Assembly (NCBI RefSeq): GCF_020740795.1
Contig: NC_067304.1
Coordinates: 6,252,056 to 6,316,055, forward strand
From: Apus apus
Lineage: Eukaryota > Chordata > Aves > Apodiformes > Apodidae
Direction of reading: 5' to 3'
Length of the DNA: 64,000 nt
Shown: piece after piece, positions 35,601 to 46,600 of the stretch
Position numbering within the stretch: the stretch's first letter is position 1
How the letters are laid out: each line of letters starts with the position of its first letter
Notes under the pieces: model-generated
Database searches by the model: none
The model's input: the letters and a program-made list of their open reading frames with translations, nothing else
Told to the model about the DNA's origin: nothing
Program-made: the position numbers and the translations under genes

Positions 35601-36886
35601 CAACCCGCACTCGTGTCCCCAAGTCCCAGCAGAACTTTTGCAAAAATATTCACACGAACTTTTCACAGCCTGTGCTGGCACAGCAGATCTCTGCTCTAGA
35701 TGGCAAAACCTGCTCACAGGAGGAAGCTGCAAACATGCACAACAGGATGAGCTCTTTGAGAACAGACTTTCCAAGTGGTTTGCAGAAAGAAGTCGTGAGA
35801 GACAGAAGAGAAGTCTTACTGCTGAGCAGAAGGTGGTTTTTGCTTCAGGTGGTTTTTGCTCTGGGTACTTGTACCCCAGTCTCTCATAGGGCAAATTAAT
35901 ATCTGAAATATCTCCCTAAGATACCAGGAAGGCCAGCCTGAGTAAGGGATGTGGGAGTGGACTGACAGCACTGAGCATTAAGGTGGCCTTCAGAGCCTGA
36001 CCTTCCACCCCTGCCTTCAGCCAAGGGTGAAACTCGCAGAGAGTAAAAGGAGAAGGGAATCAGGCTCTTGAAGGGGAAGTTGAAATCAGGTCCCACTCAC
36101 AAGAAAGCTTCAATTCTCTCCTCCCTCCGAGTCCTGTGGCATCCCCTTCACCCTTTAGTGTCAGCTCCCTATCAGTGACACCGGGTATTGTGCAGATAAG
36201 CACAGAAAACAAACAAACAAACAAACAAAATAAAAAATTAAGAGCTTGAAAGCCTCAGGGGTGGGTAAGAGGATAAACCCACGCTGACGGCTTTCCCAGC
36301 AGCGGACATTTAAAGTGCAAGCTCCCTGCCTGCTGCTGAAGACACGGACGCAGCTCACACCGGCTGCCTGCGACCCACTTTAGTTCCTCAGGATCCCAGA
36401 CTGGTTTGGGTTGGAAGGAACCGCAAAGATCATCCCGTTCCAACCCCCTGCATGGGCAAGGACACCTCCCACTAACCCAGATTGCTCCAAGCCTCATCCA
36501 GCCTGTCCTTGAACACTTCCAGGGAGCGGGCATGCTCCGGTGCCGAGTGCGGCCCCCACCCCGAGGGCCCCCCGCCCCGCTCCGAGGGCCCCGCTCCCCG
36601 CCCGGCCCCGGGAGCCCCCCGAGAGCCCCCGCCCCGCTCCCCGCCCCGCTCACTCGGCGTAGCCCGTGCTCCAGGGCAGGCGGCGGCGGCCGTCGCGGGG
36701 ACTCTGCACCGCTCGGCCTGCGTGGTCGTCGGCACGGCGGAGCTCCTCGGGGCTCAGCTGCAAGAAGGCCGGCCGGCAGAAGGAGCCGCCCGCGGCCCCG
36801 CCGCCCCGGGGCTCTGCGGGGGGCTGCCCGCCCGCCCCCAGCCCCGCCGCCAGCTGCCCCAGGGCGGCGCGCACCCGCAGCAGCAT
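29699..36886 (-). CDS. PPM1J: PPM1J, PP2C-family Ser/Thr phosphatase (complete, 10 coding exons)
   Basis: The product is a metal-dependent protein phosphatase of the PPM1H/J/M subgroup. Coding exons in transcription order: 36886-36654, 35519-35393, 34906-34583, 34104-33992, 32669-32585, 31063-30945, 30799-30736, 30558-30451, 30292-30141 and 29846-29699. They join in phase with GT-AG introns to give 490 aa (human about 505). Metal-binding and catalytic PPM motifs are present: NEDQA (88-92), FDGHAG (133-138), NAGDSRA, TDGLWDV (412-418) and GSGDDISVFVI near residue 475, with the final residues GGPGNYT. Exon 3 carries the subgroup's proline-rich insert (DPSPPPICLPPDTR). The ATG follows CpG-rich sequence, and the N-terminal MLLRVRAALGQL matches the family's amphipathic start. 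Subgroup members PPM1H and PPM1M are excluded by FLSCFPEVRVYDLTQYEHC and by the RHOC neighbour. Intron 1 holds a CR1 fragment and an (AAAC)n run. Confidence 0.96.
36206..36231. repeat. (AAAC)n microsatellite in PPM1J intron 1
   Basis: Five uninterrupted AAAC units lie within an A-rich stretch. It is a simple repeat in intron 1 of PPM1J, about 420 bp inside the intron from the exon 1 donor. Confidence 0.9.
36400..36527 (-). mobile_element. CR1 LINE 3' fragment in PPM1J intron 1, at the promoter edge
   Basis: The plus strand carries GGTTTGGGTTGGAAGGAACC followed by the CR1 series (gatcat, gttccaacccc, catgggcaaggacacctccc, and the gctccaagcc block), so the element is on the minus strand in sense with PPM1J. 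It ends abruptly in CpG-rich DNA about 125 bp from the exon 1 splice donor. It is a short 5'-truncated relic that also lacks the terminal ATTCTATG repeats. Confidence 0.9.
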
Positions 36887-37030
36887 CCCGAGCCCACCGA
36901 GCCCGGCCCGGCCGTGCCCGCCGCCCCGCCCCACGGCCCGCCCCGCCGGGGAGGAGATGGGGCGGGGGGGCCGCTCAGCGCATCGCCCCGCGGGGACTCG
37001 GAGGACGACCGGGACGCTCCCGGCCCCGGC
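36530..37030 (-). promoter_or_regulatory. PPM1J: PPM1J CpG-island promoter, spanning exon 1
   Basis: CpG-dense sequence covers PPM1J coding exon 1 and extends about 150 bp upstream of its ATG (36886). No TATA box is seen. With minus-strand transcription, the start should lie near 36900-37000. The long open frames on the plus strand here are products of GC-rich composition. Confidence 0.65.
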
Positions 37031-38289
37031 AAAGTCTTTTACCGGCTGCAGGAGAGGAGGAAAGGCCGGGAGATGGGTCTGCAGGAGAGACGGGCTCACC
37101 CTGCCCATGCGTGAATGTTCCCCTTCCAGCCGCTCCAGCAGATGGTTTCCTGCTGGATCTTCCCAGGGCTCCAGTTGAACCACCTTCCCTGATAGAACGT
37201 CCCCTTCCAGCGGCAGGTGCTTTGTCACTCTCCCTGTGCTCACCAGGGAAACCCAGCCCACTCGCAGCCATGCCAGCCTATTAATAACCAGCCGGCCTGC
37301 AGAGGAGGGAGGAATTAACTGGAGAGGACTGGGAGCTGGATCTCTCCCTCCTACCCAGGCTGCTGCACTCCAGCACTGATCAGGATGCGGATTTAGCTGA
37401 CCCAGAGCAACACATTCCCACTGGCTGGGAGGGAAAGATTGAGCAGTTTAAACAGCCACTGGCACAGCCCAACCTCAGCATCTCCAGGAAAAGTATGCTG
37501 AAAAAAACCCACAGTATTTGTCTACTGTAAAGTAAAAATGAGGCTGTTTCCTGAGACTTGTGAGCCCCAGTGCTCCCAGCTCCCCAGAGGAGACATTTAT
37601 TCCTTCCTATGCAGAGCTTCTGTGCTGCTAGGTCAGGGCAGAAGCTGGGCTCTCACTGCCTGCTCTGTGCAGCTTTAGCTGCGTTCTTCAACCAAAGCTC
37701 TTCTGACTGCACCAGATTCCTAAGAAGTTACTCAGTACTCTCTATATTCCCATCTTCCCTGGCTTTAAGCTACTCAACAGCCTTTCTTTAAAGGCCCTCA
37801 TGTGCTCATATCCCCTTTCCTGCTCTGCTGCCTGCTCCCTCACCCCTCGTTGAAGCTGCTGCCTCATTTCCTGCCCTGCTTTGCACCCACTGCTCACCCG
37901 GGCCTCCCCTACATGGCTTGGCTCTGATTAAAGTGTTCCCCAACAAAAATGTCCCTGCTCCCCCACCGTGGGTGCTGCAAGTATGAGGGAGTGAGAGCCA
38001 GAAGCAGCTCAGACCTGAAGCTCTTTCCATTGGTAGCCTAAATTTTATCTACACATATTCAGGGACATATATAATCTGTATTAGCAGGTGCGTGTATGGT
38101 TCTTCGTTACATCTCGTGTCAGTGGTCGGGGTATGCCAAAGCTTTGTACCATCAATTGTAGTGACCCCTGAGCTCCTGTACAAGGAGGTGCCAGCACCGA
38201 GCTGCCCAGGTAAGCTGCCCTGCTCTGAGCTTTTGTTCCTCTGCCTCCTCACAGGACCTGTGCCCCCTTCGCCACCAAGAGGTGTGTGC

Positions 38290-38580
38290 CTTGTGCCTCG
38301 GGGTGGGCTGGAGCCGCCCCCGGCCCCTCTGCCAGCCGCTCGCTGCTCCCCCAGAGCCGCTACCCTCCATTCCCTCTTGGTCCCAGGGCCGGGGTTTGCC
38401 CGGGGAAGCTGCAGGGGACACTGGGAGCAGATGCAGGGAGCCGAGGTGGCGCTGGATGGCGACACAGGCCGCGTCACGGCCCCGGGACCAGCCCGTCCCG
38501 TCCTGACGGCGCGTCCCGCCCGCTGCTCCCCACGGCCGGGGACGCGCGGATCGCGCCGGGCAGGAGCTGCTGGGGCGGGG
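38290..38580. promoter_or_regulatory. Orphan CpG-dense patch 1
   Basis: About 18 CpG dinucleotides fall within 38461-38580, far above the flanks, with GGCGCG and CCGCCCG-type GC boxes. It lies about 1.5 kb upstream of PPM1J and is separated from that gene's own island by AT-richer DNA. It could be the promoter of a divergent transcript, for example TAFA3 or a non-coding RNA. No coding exon was found beside it. Confidence 0.45.
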
Positions 38581-39622
38581 GCTGCCCCTTCCCCAGCGAG
38601 AGCTGGCCAGGATAGGAAGCCCAAGTGCCCTGGGAATCGCCAGATACAAGTCATTTTAGGATTCCCCAACTTTTCCAATTCAGTACAGCTCTCCATAAGC
38701 TGTTCTGGGGTTTATCACACGTGGGGGACCAGGGACCCCGTGGTCTGGCCGGCACGGGATGGTTTGCCCTGGCACATGCGTGGGTGACACAGATCAGGTA
38801 TTTCTGGCACCGGCTCCCCACCTTGTTCCTCATCACCCTCTGATGCCTTGGGGTTGTGTGCTCTGGCAACCCGGATCCTCGAGGGCCCAGGACAGCTGGG
38901 GGGCCCTGGGGCTCCCAGCATGGCCAGGAGCTGGGGTCGGTAGGAGAGAAGTAGCTCAGAGGCCACAACCCCTCCAGTCCCCCTCCAGCAGCCCTGGGTC
39001 CTCAATTTCTGCTCCAGATGCCTTCCTACTTATGGCATCTCTGTCTTGCTGCTGGTCACAAAGGAGGGGTCTCAAGTATCATGAGAGCAATAGCTTTTGT
39101 GTTATTCAGGCTGAAAATCACCAGCTTCTCCAGGGAATTTTCCTCTCCTCTGTAGGGCTGCCAGTCCACCCCTACTGCTGAGTCACCAGGATGCTATCCA
39201 TGGAAAGAAGGAAATGGCAGTTTCCAAAACAACTTGGGTGTAAGGCTGATCCTGTTCCGTGTGTATTGTTTCCTTTTACGCTAAATGCACTGCCCAGAAA
39301 GAATGGTCTGACATAAAAACATGCTGCAGGAGTTCTCCCTGAAACAATGTCATGCCAGTCACTTTTCCAAGAAAGAGCTACATTTCCCCCTATTCATCCC
39401 AGCTGCCAGCTCAGTGGGGAGTTTCCTCCTTGGCGTCGAGGCTGGTGTTCCCCTTCCCAAGAGCGCCTGGTGCATGTGCCTGGGAATGCAGTTATAAACA
39501 GGTCAGGCACGGGGAGGCATCTTTTCTGTTTCTGGATAAAGCTATGTGAAAATAGTAATGAAAACAACTCATTTTGGAGGGGGAATTCAGGGAAAAGTTT
39601 CCAAAGCCCATTTTAAAATAAT

Positions 39623-39656
39623 CCTTTGATTAATCAAAGGTCCTTTGTTTCAAAGG
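39623..39656. promoter_or_regulatory. Paired palindromes with TCF/LEF-SOX-type half sites
   Basis: A perfect 18-bp palindrome, CCTTTGATTAATCAAAGG (39623-39640), is followed after one base by the inverted repeat CCTTTG-TTT-CAAAGG (39642-39656). The four arms each carry a CTTTG or CAAAG core as in TCF/LEF and SOX sites, and the first centre is a TTAAT homeodomain-type core. Function is inferred. Confidence 0.5.
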
Positions 39657-42600
39657 AGTTGAGATTTAATTCCTTAAAAAACCCAAACCATTTTTCTTCA
39701 AGAGCAGCCCTTTTGCTGGTTCTACCTGTTTCTGTGCAAGGGGAGAGGAGCTGTGCTCAGCAGGGCAGCAAACAAGTGAGGATGAGGAAGAAGTAGCTGT
39801 ATATGGGGAGCACTGGAACTGGGACCAATAATCCCCTGCCATCCTGCTGTCATGATAAACACGAATTTAAAGACTAGTAACACACACCAAAAAAAAATTG
39901 GCATGTTACTTTGTTTCATTTTTTTCATGCAACTGCTTTGTATTAAGAAAGCCCAAGTGTCATTCGTATATGTTCTGTCACCACCCGGGTAGGGCAGCCC
40001 AGGGAGATCATATTGGACCCCCTTGCTCCTCTCCCATCACACACCTTCACAGAGGGAAGCACTGGTGATGCCCAGAATGGTTGTTAATTATACCTGGGTA
40101 TGTTGGCAATAACAAGGGGTGTACATTCAGACCTCCCATCCTCCTCTTGTGACTGTGATCAATAAGCAATCGAGTCATTAAAAAGAAAGCTACTCCTATT
40201 ATCTGCTGATCGATAACTCATTAGTCTTGGCCACACCTGCCCTGCAGCAGCTCTGCATGGAGGGAGAGCAGAGCAAGCAGCCCGAGGGCAGGACAGGGGC
40301 TGCAGCCCCACGTTAACCCCCTGGCACAGCTTCCCATGCCGCAGACCACCCATCTGTGGGGGCTCCCGCTGACACCGGCCAGGACACGACCCTTCCCCAC
40401 ACACACGTTCCGCTGCTGCTGCAGCATCAACTGCTACACAGAGCCAAGGGCAGTCGCACCTCATCTGTTAAAGGGCTTTGTTGTGCAGCCTCGTGCCACC
40501 ACACGAGTGCACACACAGCCCTGGCTCTGCTGCTTGTCCCCTCACTGCGTGGGCAGGGCTGTCCCACGGGAGGATGCTGCCAGGTCCTTACTGCTCCCTT
40601 CTCACTCCCTGTCCCCACCACAGCCAGCAGCAACCCTGCCGACCTGCCTCCCCTGTGAGCCTCTGGTGCCAGAGGACAGCGGGGTGTCTCTTCAATCTGG
40701 GCCCTTATCTATTATTAACATGCAATTCTAAACAGCTTTTTGTTATTGCACACCTCCAACCTCTCCGTCCCCTGTGCCCTCCTTCTGCTGCTCCCCACTG
40801 CCCCTGACAGGAAATGCTGACAGTAACAAATGGCTGGCAAAGCAATTATACACATTAAGCTGAAAAGTATGAAGCTGAGGTCAAAACTATTTTCTTTCTG
40901 TAATTACATGGAGAGTAAATTCGTTTTGCCAGGAATCAAAGCGACACAGAAGGTCATGGCCAGCAGAAGGGAGCTGGTCTGCCCCATGAGGGTGTTCAGC
41001 CAGCACGGAACATCCCAACACCAAGCTGTGAGCCCAAACCCCGGCAGTCCTGCCTCGCAAGAGCTTGTTTCTCCATTTATGGTTCCCTTGTTTTTGCTTT
41101 TAGGTTACTCCCAAGCTTCCCAAGTGAGAGGCTGATCTGGCAGTCCCATCTTTTTCAAAGCTGGCTCATCTTCAAACAAGACTGTGCCATCTGAAATAAG
41201 GTTTATTAAACTGTAACAGGGTTTGTTAATCTGCTAATGCACCATATAAAAAAAAACTATGAAAAATTGACTGCAAGGTATAATGAGCTGCTTGTTCTCC
41301 AACTGAAGTGTCTTGGCCTGTTTATAACTGACTTTATTCTCAACAGAGTAGGAAAAAGACCCCCACCTGCAGAACCTGGGTGATGTCCCCACCTGCCTCA
41401 TTCATCCATACGGCTGGTGATGGGGGTGGCTGCAAATTGTCCCCACGTTGCTGGGAGGGATGGTCTGGGGAGCAGAGGTGGCTGGTGCCTGTCACCAGAG
41501 GAGCTCTGCTAATGTGTCTTCACCTTTGCAGGTTGTGATGGCACCAGAGGTGACCTTTAGCTCCCAGGACCCAAACAGATTCAATTTTTCCTGAGTATTA
41601 ACAGAGTGTCCTGGGGGAAAGCTTGTAATTGGCTTTTCCAGGGCCTTGCAGCACTGGGTTGCCTTTCCCCAGATCACAGTTGCAGGAGCCAGCACCTCCA
41701 TTGCCTCAGGGGAGCACAGGGCAGCAGTGTCTGCTACTTCACCACCGATTGCCCATCCCCAGCACAAATTATCTCCACAGTCCCTGGCCACGGAACAGTT
41801 CACCCTGAAGTGGCACATGACCAGGAGGAAGCATGGAGCAGGGTTTCCTGGGTGGATTTGGGATGGGGGGCAAGCTGGGCACAAAACCCCAGCCCTCACA
41901 AGTCTCCTTGCTTGAGCACCAGGAAAGGCTTCTCCTGAAACCTCCTGGCAGGCTCTGAAGTGTCCAGTTTTAGCTAAATAATCACCTGCCCTGCACTAGC
42001 AAAGGATTTCCACTCTTTAAAATTAGCTTTGGTGAGGTTTTGCTTTCTTTGAATCAAAGCTCCCAGACAATTAATCACTGCCCAGCTCCTGCCGCTGCAC
42101 TAAAGTGCTCAGCTTGAAACAGAGCTGCTCAGGAACAGGAATTAATCTTCCTGTAACAACATCTTCAAAATAACCATCACTGTCCTGCAGCCATTCCAAA
42201 GGAATTGTTCTCCCACCCTGCAAACAGAAGGGATCCTGCTCCAGATTTCACTGGCAGCCAGAAATGGCAGGGATTGCTCTGCACCCACCCCACCCCACAT
42301 GAGGGGACAGGGTTTGGGGCACCTGAGGAGGAGGAGGGGAGCATCCCCAACCCTTCCAGGCACCCCTTTGGCACCATGCCCTTGCACACACACAGCAGCA
42401 GGGCACGGCTGTGCCTGCTGGGGACAGGGCTCCCTGTCCCCCAGGACCCCTGGGCTGGGGATGGATGGAGCAGGGCACAGCTCCTGTCACTGACACCGGG
42501 CACTGCCAGGAGAGAAACCAGCTCTGCCACCACTCGTCACGCAGCCGGCAGCGACCTCCAGCTATTCTCACAGAACAGTGGAGTTAACATCTGGCAATAT

Positions 42601-43190
42601 CCAATGAGACTCCAGATTATTAATGACTTCCATGCAACATTTACAGTTAAAGGGCGTTTCCCACAGCTGTTTATATTCCAGCAGAGGCTTGTGCAACCTT
42701 TCCCTGAGATCCCCAGAGCCCAACTGTGGCAACTGCACTCGATAAGGAAAATTCAGATCAACTCCTCTCCATTTTTTCCCCCTTTCCTTTTTAGTTCACA
42801 GACCATGAAGGAAACAGATGGGAGTTGAAAAGAGATTGAAAATGACAAAGGAAGTCTAGAGACATTTATTTCCACTCAGAACAAATTAATTAGGTTGTCT
42901 AGGGACACCTGATTACAGTTTTTGACAGAGTGAGGGAGCTGCAGCAGCAGCCCCGCTCCGTTCAGGTAGTGCTTAGCACACACACCTTGGCCAGGGCTGG
43001 AGGAAGGCAGTGCAGGCAGCACCAGGGCCCTGCTGCAGGCAGGGTTGGGATCACTTCCTGCAGGACAGGCCCTGGAAAGCCACCAGCCACTCTGCTTCCA
43101 AAGTTCCTGAGGAATCTAAAGGGTATTTTTAGGGTGCAAGTCTTTCAGCTGGGTTATTCTCGGGTTTCTTGCCTGTATTATTTAGAAAGC

Positions 43191-43256
43191 CAAAAAAAAC
43201 AACCCCCCCCACACACACACACAAAAAAAAAAACAACACAAAAACACACAACCCAA
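43191..43256. repeat. Low-complexity C-run / (CA)n / A-run tract
   Basis: A run of eight A, then nine C, then (AC)n, eleven A and irregular AC repeats follow each other. It is a compound microsatellite in the gene-poor region. Confidence 0.9.
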
Positions 43257-43620
43257 AACTTTCAAGTCATTAAAGTTTATGGTTTTTCCCTTTATTTTTG
43301 ATATGAGACCGTCTCTGCTTCTTCCTCCCATTTATTTTCCGTAAGTGCCAAATGGAAAGAGAAATGCCAAGAAACAACAACTAAAAAGCATTAGAGAACA
43401 AAACCTGCTGTCAGAAGTAGAAGCAGTTGAAAGAAGGGCTGTCCCATGGGTTGGGAATTGTCAGGTCCACAGAGGGCATCCCCCCCCTCTCCATCTGCTT
43501 CCCCAACACCCCCCAGCCCCCTTTTTTCTCACCTGAGGACAAGGGTCAGCTCCAGCGGGGGATGTGTGGCTCGGTGGGCTGACTGGGAGTAGAGGAACTT
43601 AAATACCAACAGGGCAGGAC

Positions 43621-43657
43621 CCACCAATGGGTGTCAAAGGATCCACCAATGGGTGTC
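43621..43657. repeat. Direct repeat CCACCAATGGGTGTC, two copies
   Basis: The 15-bp sequence occurs at 43621-43635 and 43643-43657, 22 bp apart. Each copy is itself nearly palindromic (CACC-AATG-GGTG). This is a short local duplication in the gene-poor region. Confidence 0.8.
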
Positions 43658-46600
43658 TGGGTGTCTCTCAATCAGGTGCAAAATTCCAGGTCCTCACCTG
43701 CAGAGTCTGAGTGGGTGGTGGGAAGTGAGATGCCTGATTGCTGCTGGCCCTCTGGTTCATCCAGCTTTATTTTACATCCTTTTAGGTATTTTCGGGCAAT
43801 TTTCTTACAGCTGGGACAGAGAAGGGAGGGGCTCTTGGTGCCCAAGTGCTCTCTGTTAAAGGAGTGGGTGGGCGTTGGGGGCAGGATCAGGCCCTGTGCC
43901 TCAGTAGCTAAACAGGGCTGCACACCTGCTGCGAGGGTCTTGAGACCAGCACCCTGCCAAGATGCAACCCCAGGCACAAGTACAGGCTGGGAGGAGAACA
44001 GATAGAGAGCAGCCCTGAGGAGCAGGAACTGGGGGTGACAACAGTAGTAATTTTGGGAATTCAGTGACTTGGTTGCACTTCCATTGCCGTGACAGAGTTC
44101 CCCATTCCTCATGGAAAGCTGTTCCAACAGACAAACAGCCTGAAACTACTTGGTTATTTCTTCCTCTTCTGTGAAAATGCCCTTTGGGCATCACATTTTC
44201 TATGCGGAAATTTGCCCATTTCCTCTGGTATTGAATCCACACAGCTTCCCTCTGTGTTTGCAAAGGAAGAACACCAAATCCCTCAAGCCTGTAGGCTCTG
44301 CTGCTAGATAGGGAGGTAGATATGGCAAGCGTAAGGGAATAGCAGAAATGGCATAATGATTTCTTCCAAAGGATATAATTCGGAAACAGCTTTTCTATTT
44401 CCACTTTATTGGTTATTTTTAGTTGAGCAGCTGTTCTTCTGGTGTTGATATAAAACCTGTTTCTTTCATTCCAAAAGAAAGAAATTCTTTATTCTTGTGA
44501 CTACAGAATTCAACTTTAGAGGTCACTTACTGTTTCCAAGCTCCATGTGCTCTGGAAGGAATCTATATTCTTCTCATATGGTTCCTGGGCATGAAAGCAA
44601 TCTCTAAATACTTGGAGGATAAAATGAGGTCAAACCTGCAATTCCACGCAGCTGCTGCCAAGAGAAACCTACGCTCTGACCTGCCGCTTTGTTTCTGTCA
44701 AAGCAGTTTAGAAAACAGGGGTGGGAAATTATTTTGCGATAAATAGAAACCTACAAGCCCAGGTGGCTCTGCAGCCTTGGGTTTTCTTTCCAGCCACTGC
44801 CCTAAGAAGAGATTGGGAAATTCAACCGGGTGGACTAAACGTACAGCTGAAGGAAGGGCCGTTTGACACTCGAGTTCTCAACTGCATCATTTCCAAGCCC
44901 CTCTGGCACAGCAGAACTTGTACACCCTCCAGCAGGGCTGGAGCTGCCAGAGCTGCACATGGAGGAGCCACCTCAGCCTCGGCAGGGCCTGGGGCTGCTC
45001 AGGGCATGGAGCAGGGTCCCTGCAGCCCAGCTGTTCCCACGGGGGTGCTCACGGAGGGCTGCGCTCCCGCCAAGCACCACTAGCTGCTGCAAAGGCACTC
45101 GCTGCTGGGCACGGCTCCTCTCGGAAGCCCCCATTGCATCTGAGGCTGAATACAAGTGTTAACTACACCGTGCTCATTTCCAAGGTGGATACTGCAGTGT
45201 CTCTCCCGAGGCAGCTGGAGCTGGGGGAATTTATGGACGCATTAATACCCCATTCCGAAGAAAATAAAGCATTTTAAATGTCCTCCAAAATGCACTTACA
45301 ATTTCACACAGTTCAGCAGTTGCAGAAGCTGCATTTAGCTAAGCCAGTGCTGTATTCCCAAAATAACCAGTTCCTTTCTTTTCTGCTGCCTGTTATAACA
45401 CTGCAGAGGTGGTTAGACATTTTCTCACCATCACGTTGTAGTTAGATTCAATTGGTTTAACACAATTTAAAAACAGGTTTTTAACCCTCTTGTTACAAAA
45501 AGCTTCCTTCCCTCCAGCCTCCTGGGAGGATTCCACCCACCTTCCACCTTCACAGCCCTGTCTCTGCATCCACTGCAACCCCTGGGTGTCTAAGCCAGAG
45601 CTAGAATCCCAACTTTCCCAGGAAAAGCTGAGCTGTACCTGCCACCTGCTGCTCCTCGCCAGCCCCACGGGCAGAGGAGCAGCCCCCAGGCCCTCCAGTT
45701 CCTGCACACCAGTGCCTGTAAAGGTGGGGCAGAACATTCCAAGGACACACTGACCTTGAGTTCTCCCTGGTGACTGAGCCACCCATCAGCTGCCATAAGA
45801 ACTGTGTGCCAGGGAAGCAAAGCATCTGCTCCAGCAGAGGGGCAGGAGGGCACCAGCCACCACAAGCAGGAAGAGCAGACCCTGAGGATGTGCTCAGTGA
45901 CCCCAACAAACTTTGGTTTTATAAAACCCATGAAACATTTGACATCCATGGAAGTACTTGGAAAGATATTCCTGCTTAAGCTGCCCCCTTTTGATGCATG
46001 GACGAAACCACAAAGTTAAACCAATGCACAAACTAAACTGGATGGATGAATACAAACCCACAGCCTGTATTTCCGATTTCATGTGTCAGCAACTCTATAC
46101 AGAAACATATTGCATGTGTAAAGAATCACTGCTCTGAGTGTAAAAATGCAGGTTTCCCTGGGTGAAAAACATTATCTGTTTAACTGTGCCAAGCAGCACT
46201 GCAAATCCATGGGAACATAAGGCTACATTCCTCAACTGCCATGTCCTGGAAGCCAGGGCAGCAGCCACTCAGCAGCAGGGCTGGCTCTGCCCTAAATAGG
46301 GGCATTTGGGGTAGGGATTGACTATGATGTCATTGCTTCCACAGCATATACCCCCACTCTTGCTAAAAGGGTAATAAAATCTTTAATTGCCTAAATACCT
46401 GGGTCTTTTCCTCCTCTGGAGAAGAGCATCCATATCCCTGTGCCCTCGGAGTCCCACTGCCCATCACTCCTATTCCCACACAGCCCCACACTGGGGTCTG
46501 CTGAAGCCCCACATTTTGCTCAGAGGAGATGCCAACTCCTCTTTGTGTCTGTCAGCCCAGAATTCTGACCAGCAGTAAAAAAAATAAGCTGTTTAAAAAA

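Noticed and set aside
36406-37284. Plus-strand 292-codon Arg/Pro-rich open frame opposite PPM1J exon 1
   Set aside because: It is antisense to a verified exon and spans a CR1 fragment and CpG island, so it is composition-driven.
40336-40731. Cysteine cluster FRCCCSINCYTEP considered as a possible TAFA3 exon
   Set aside because: Cysteine spacing and flanking residues do not match the TAFA core, and the exon lacks suitable splice sites.
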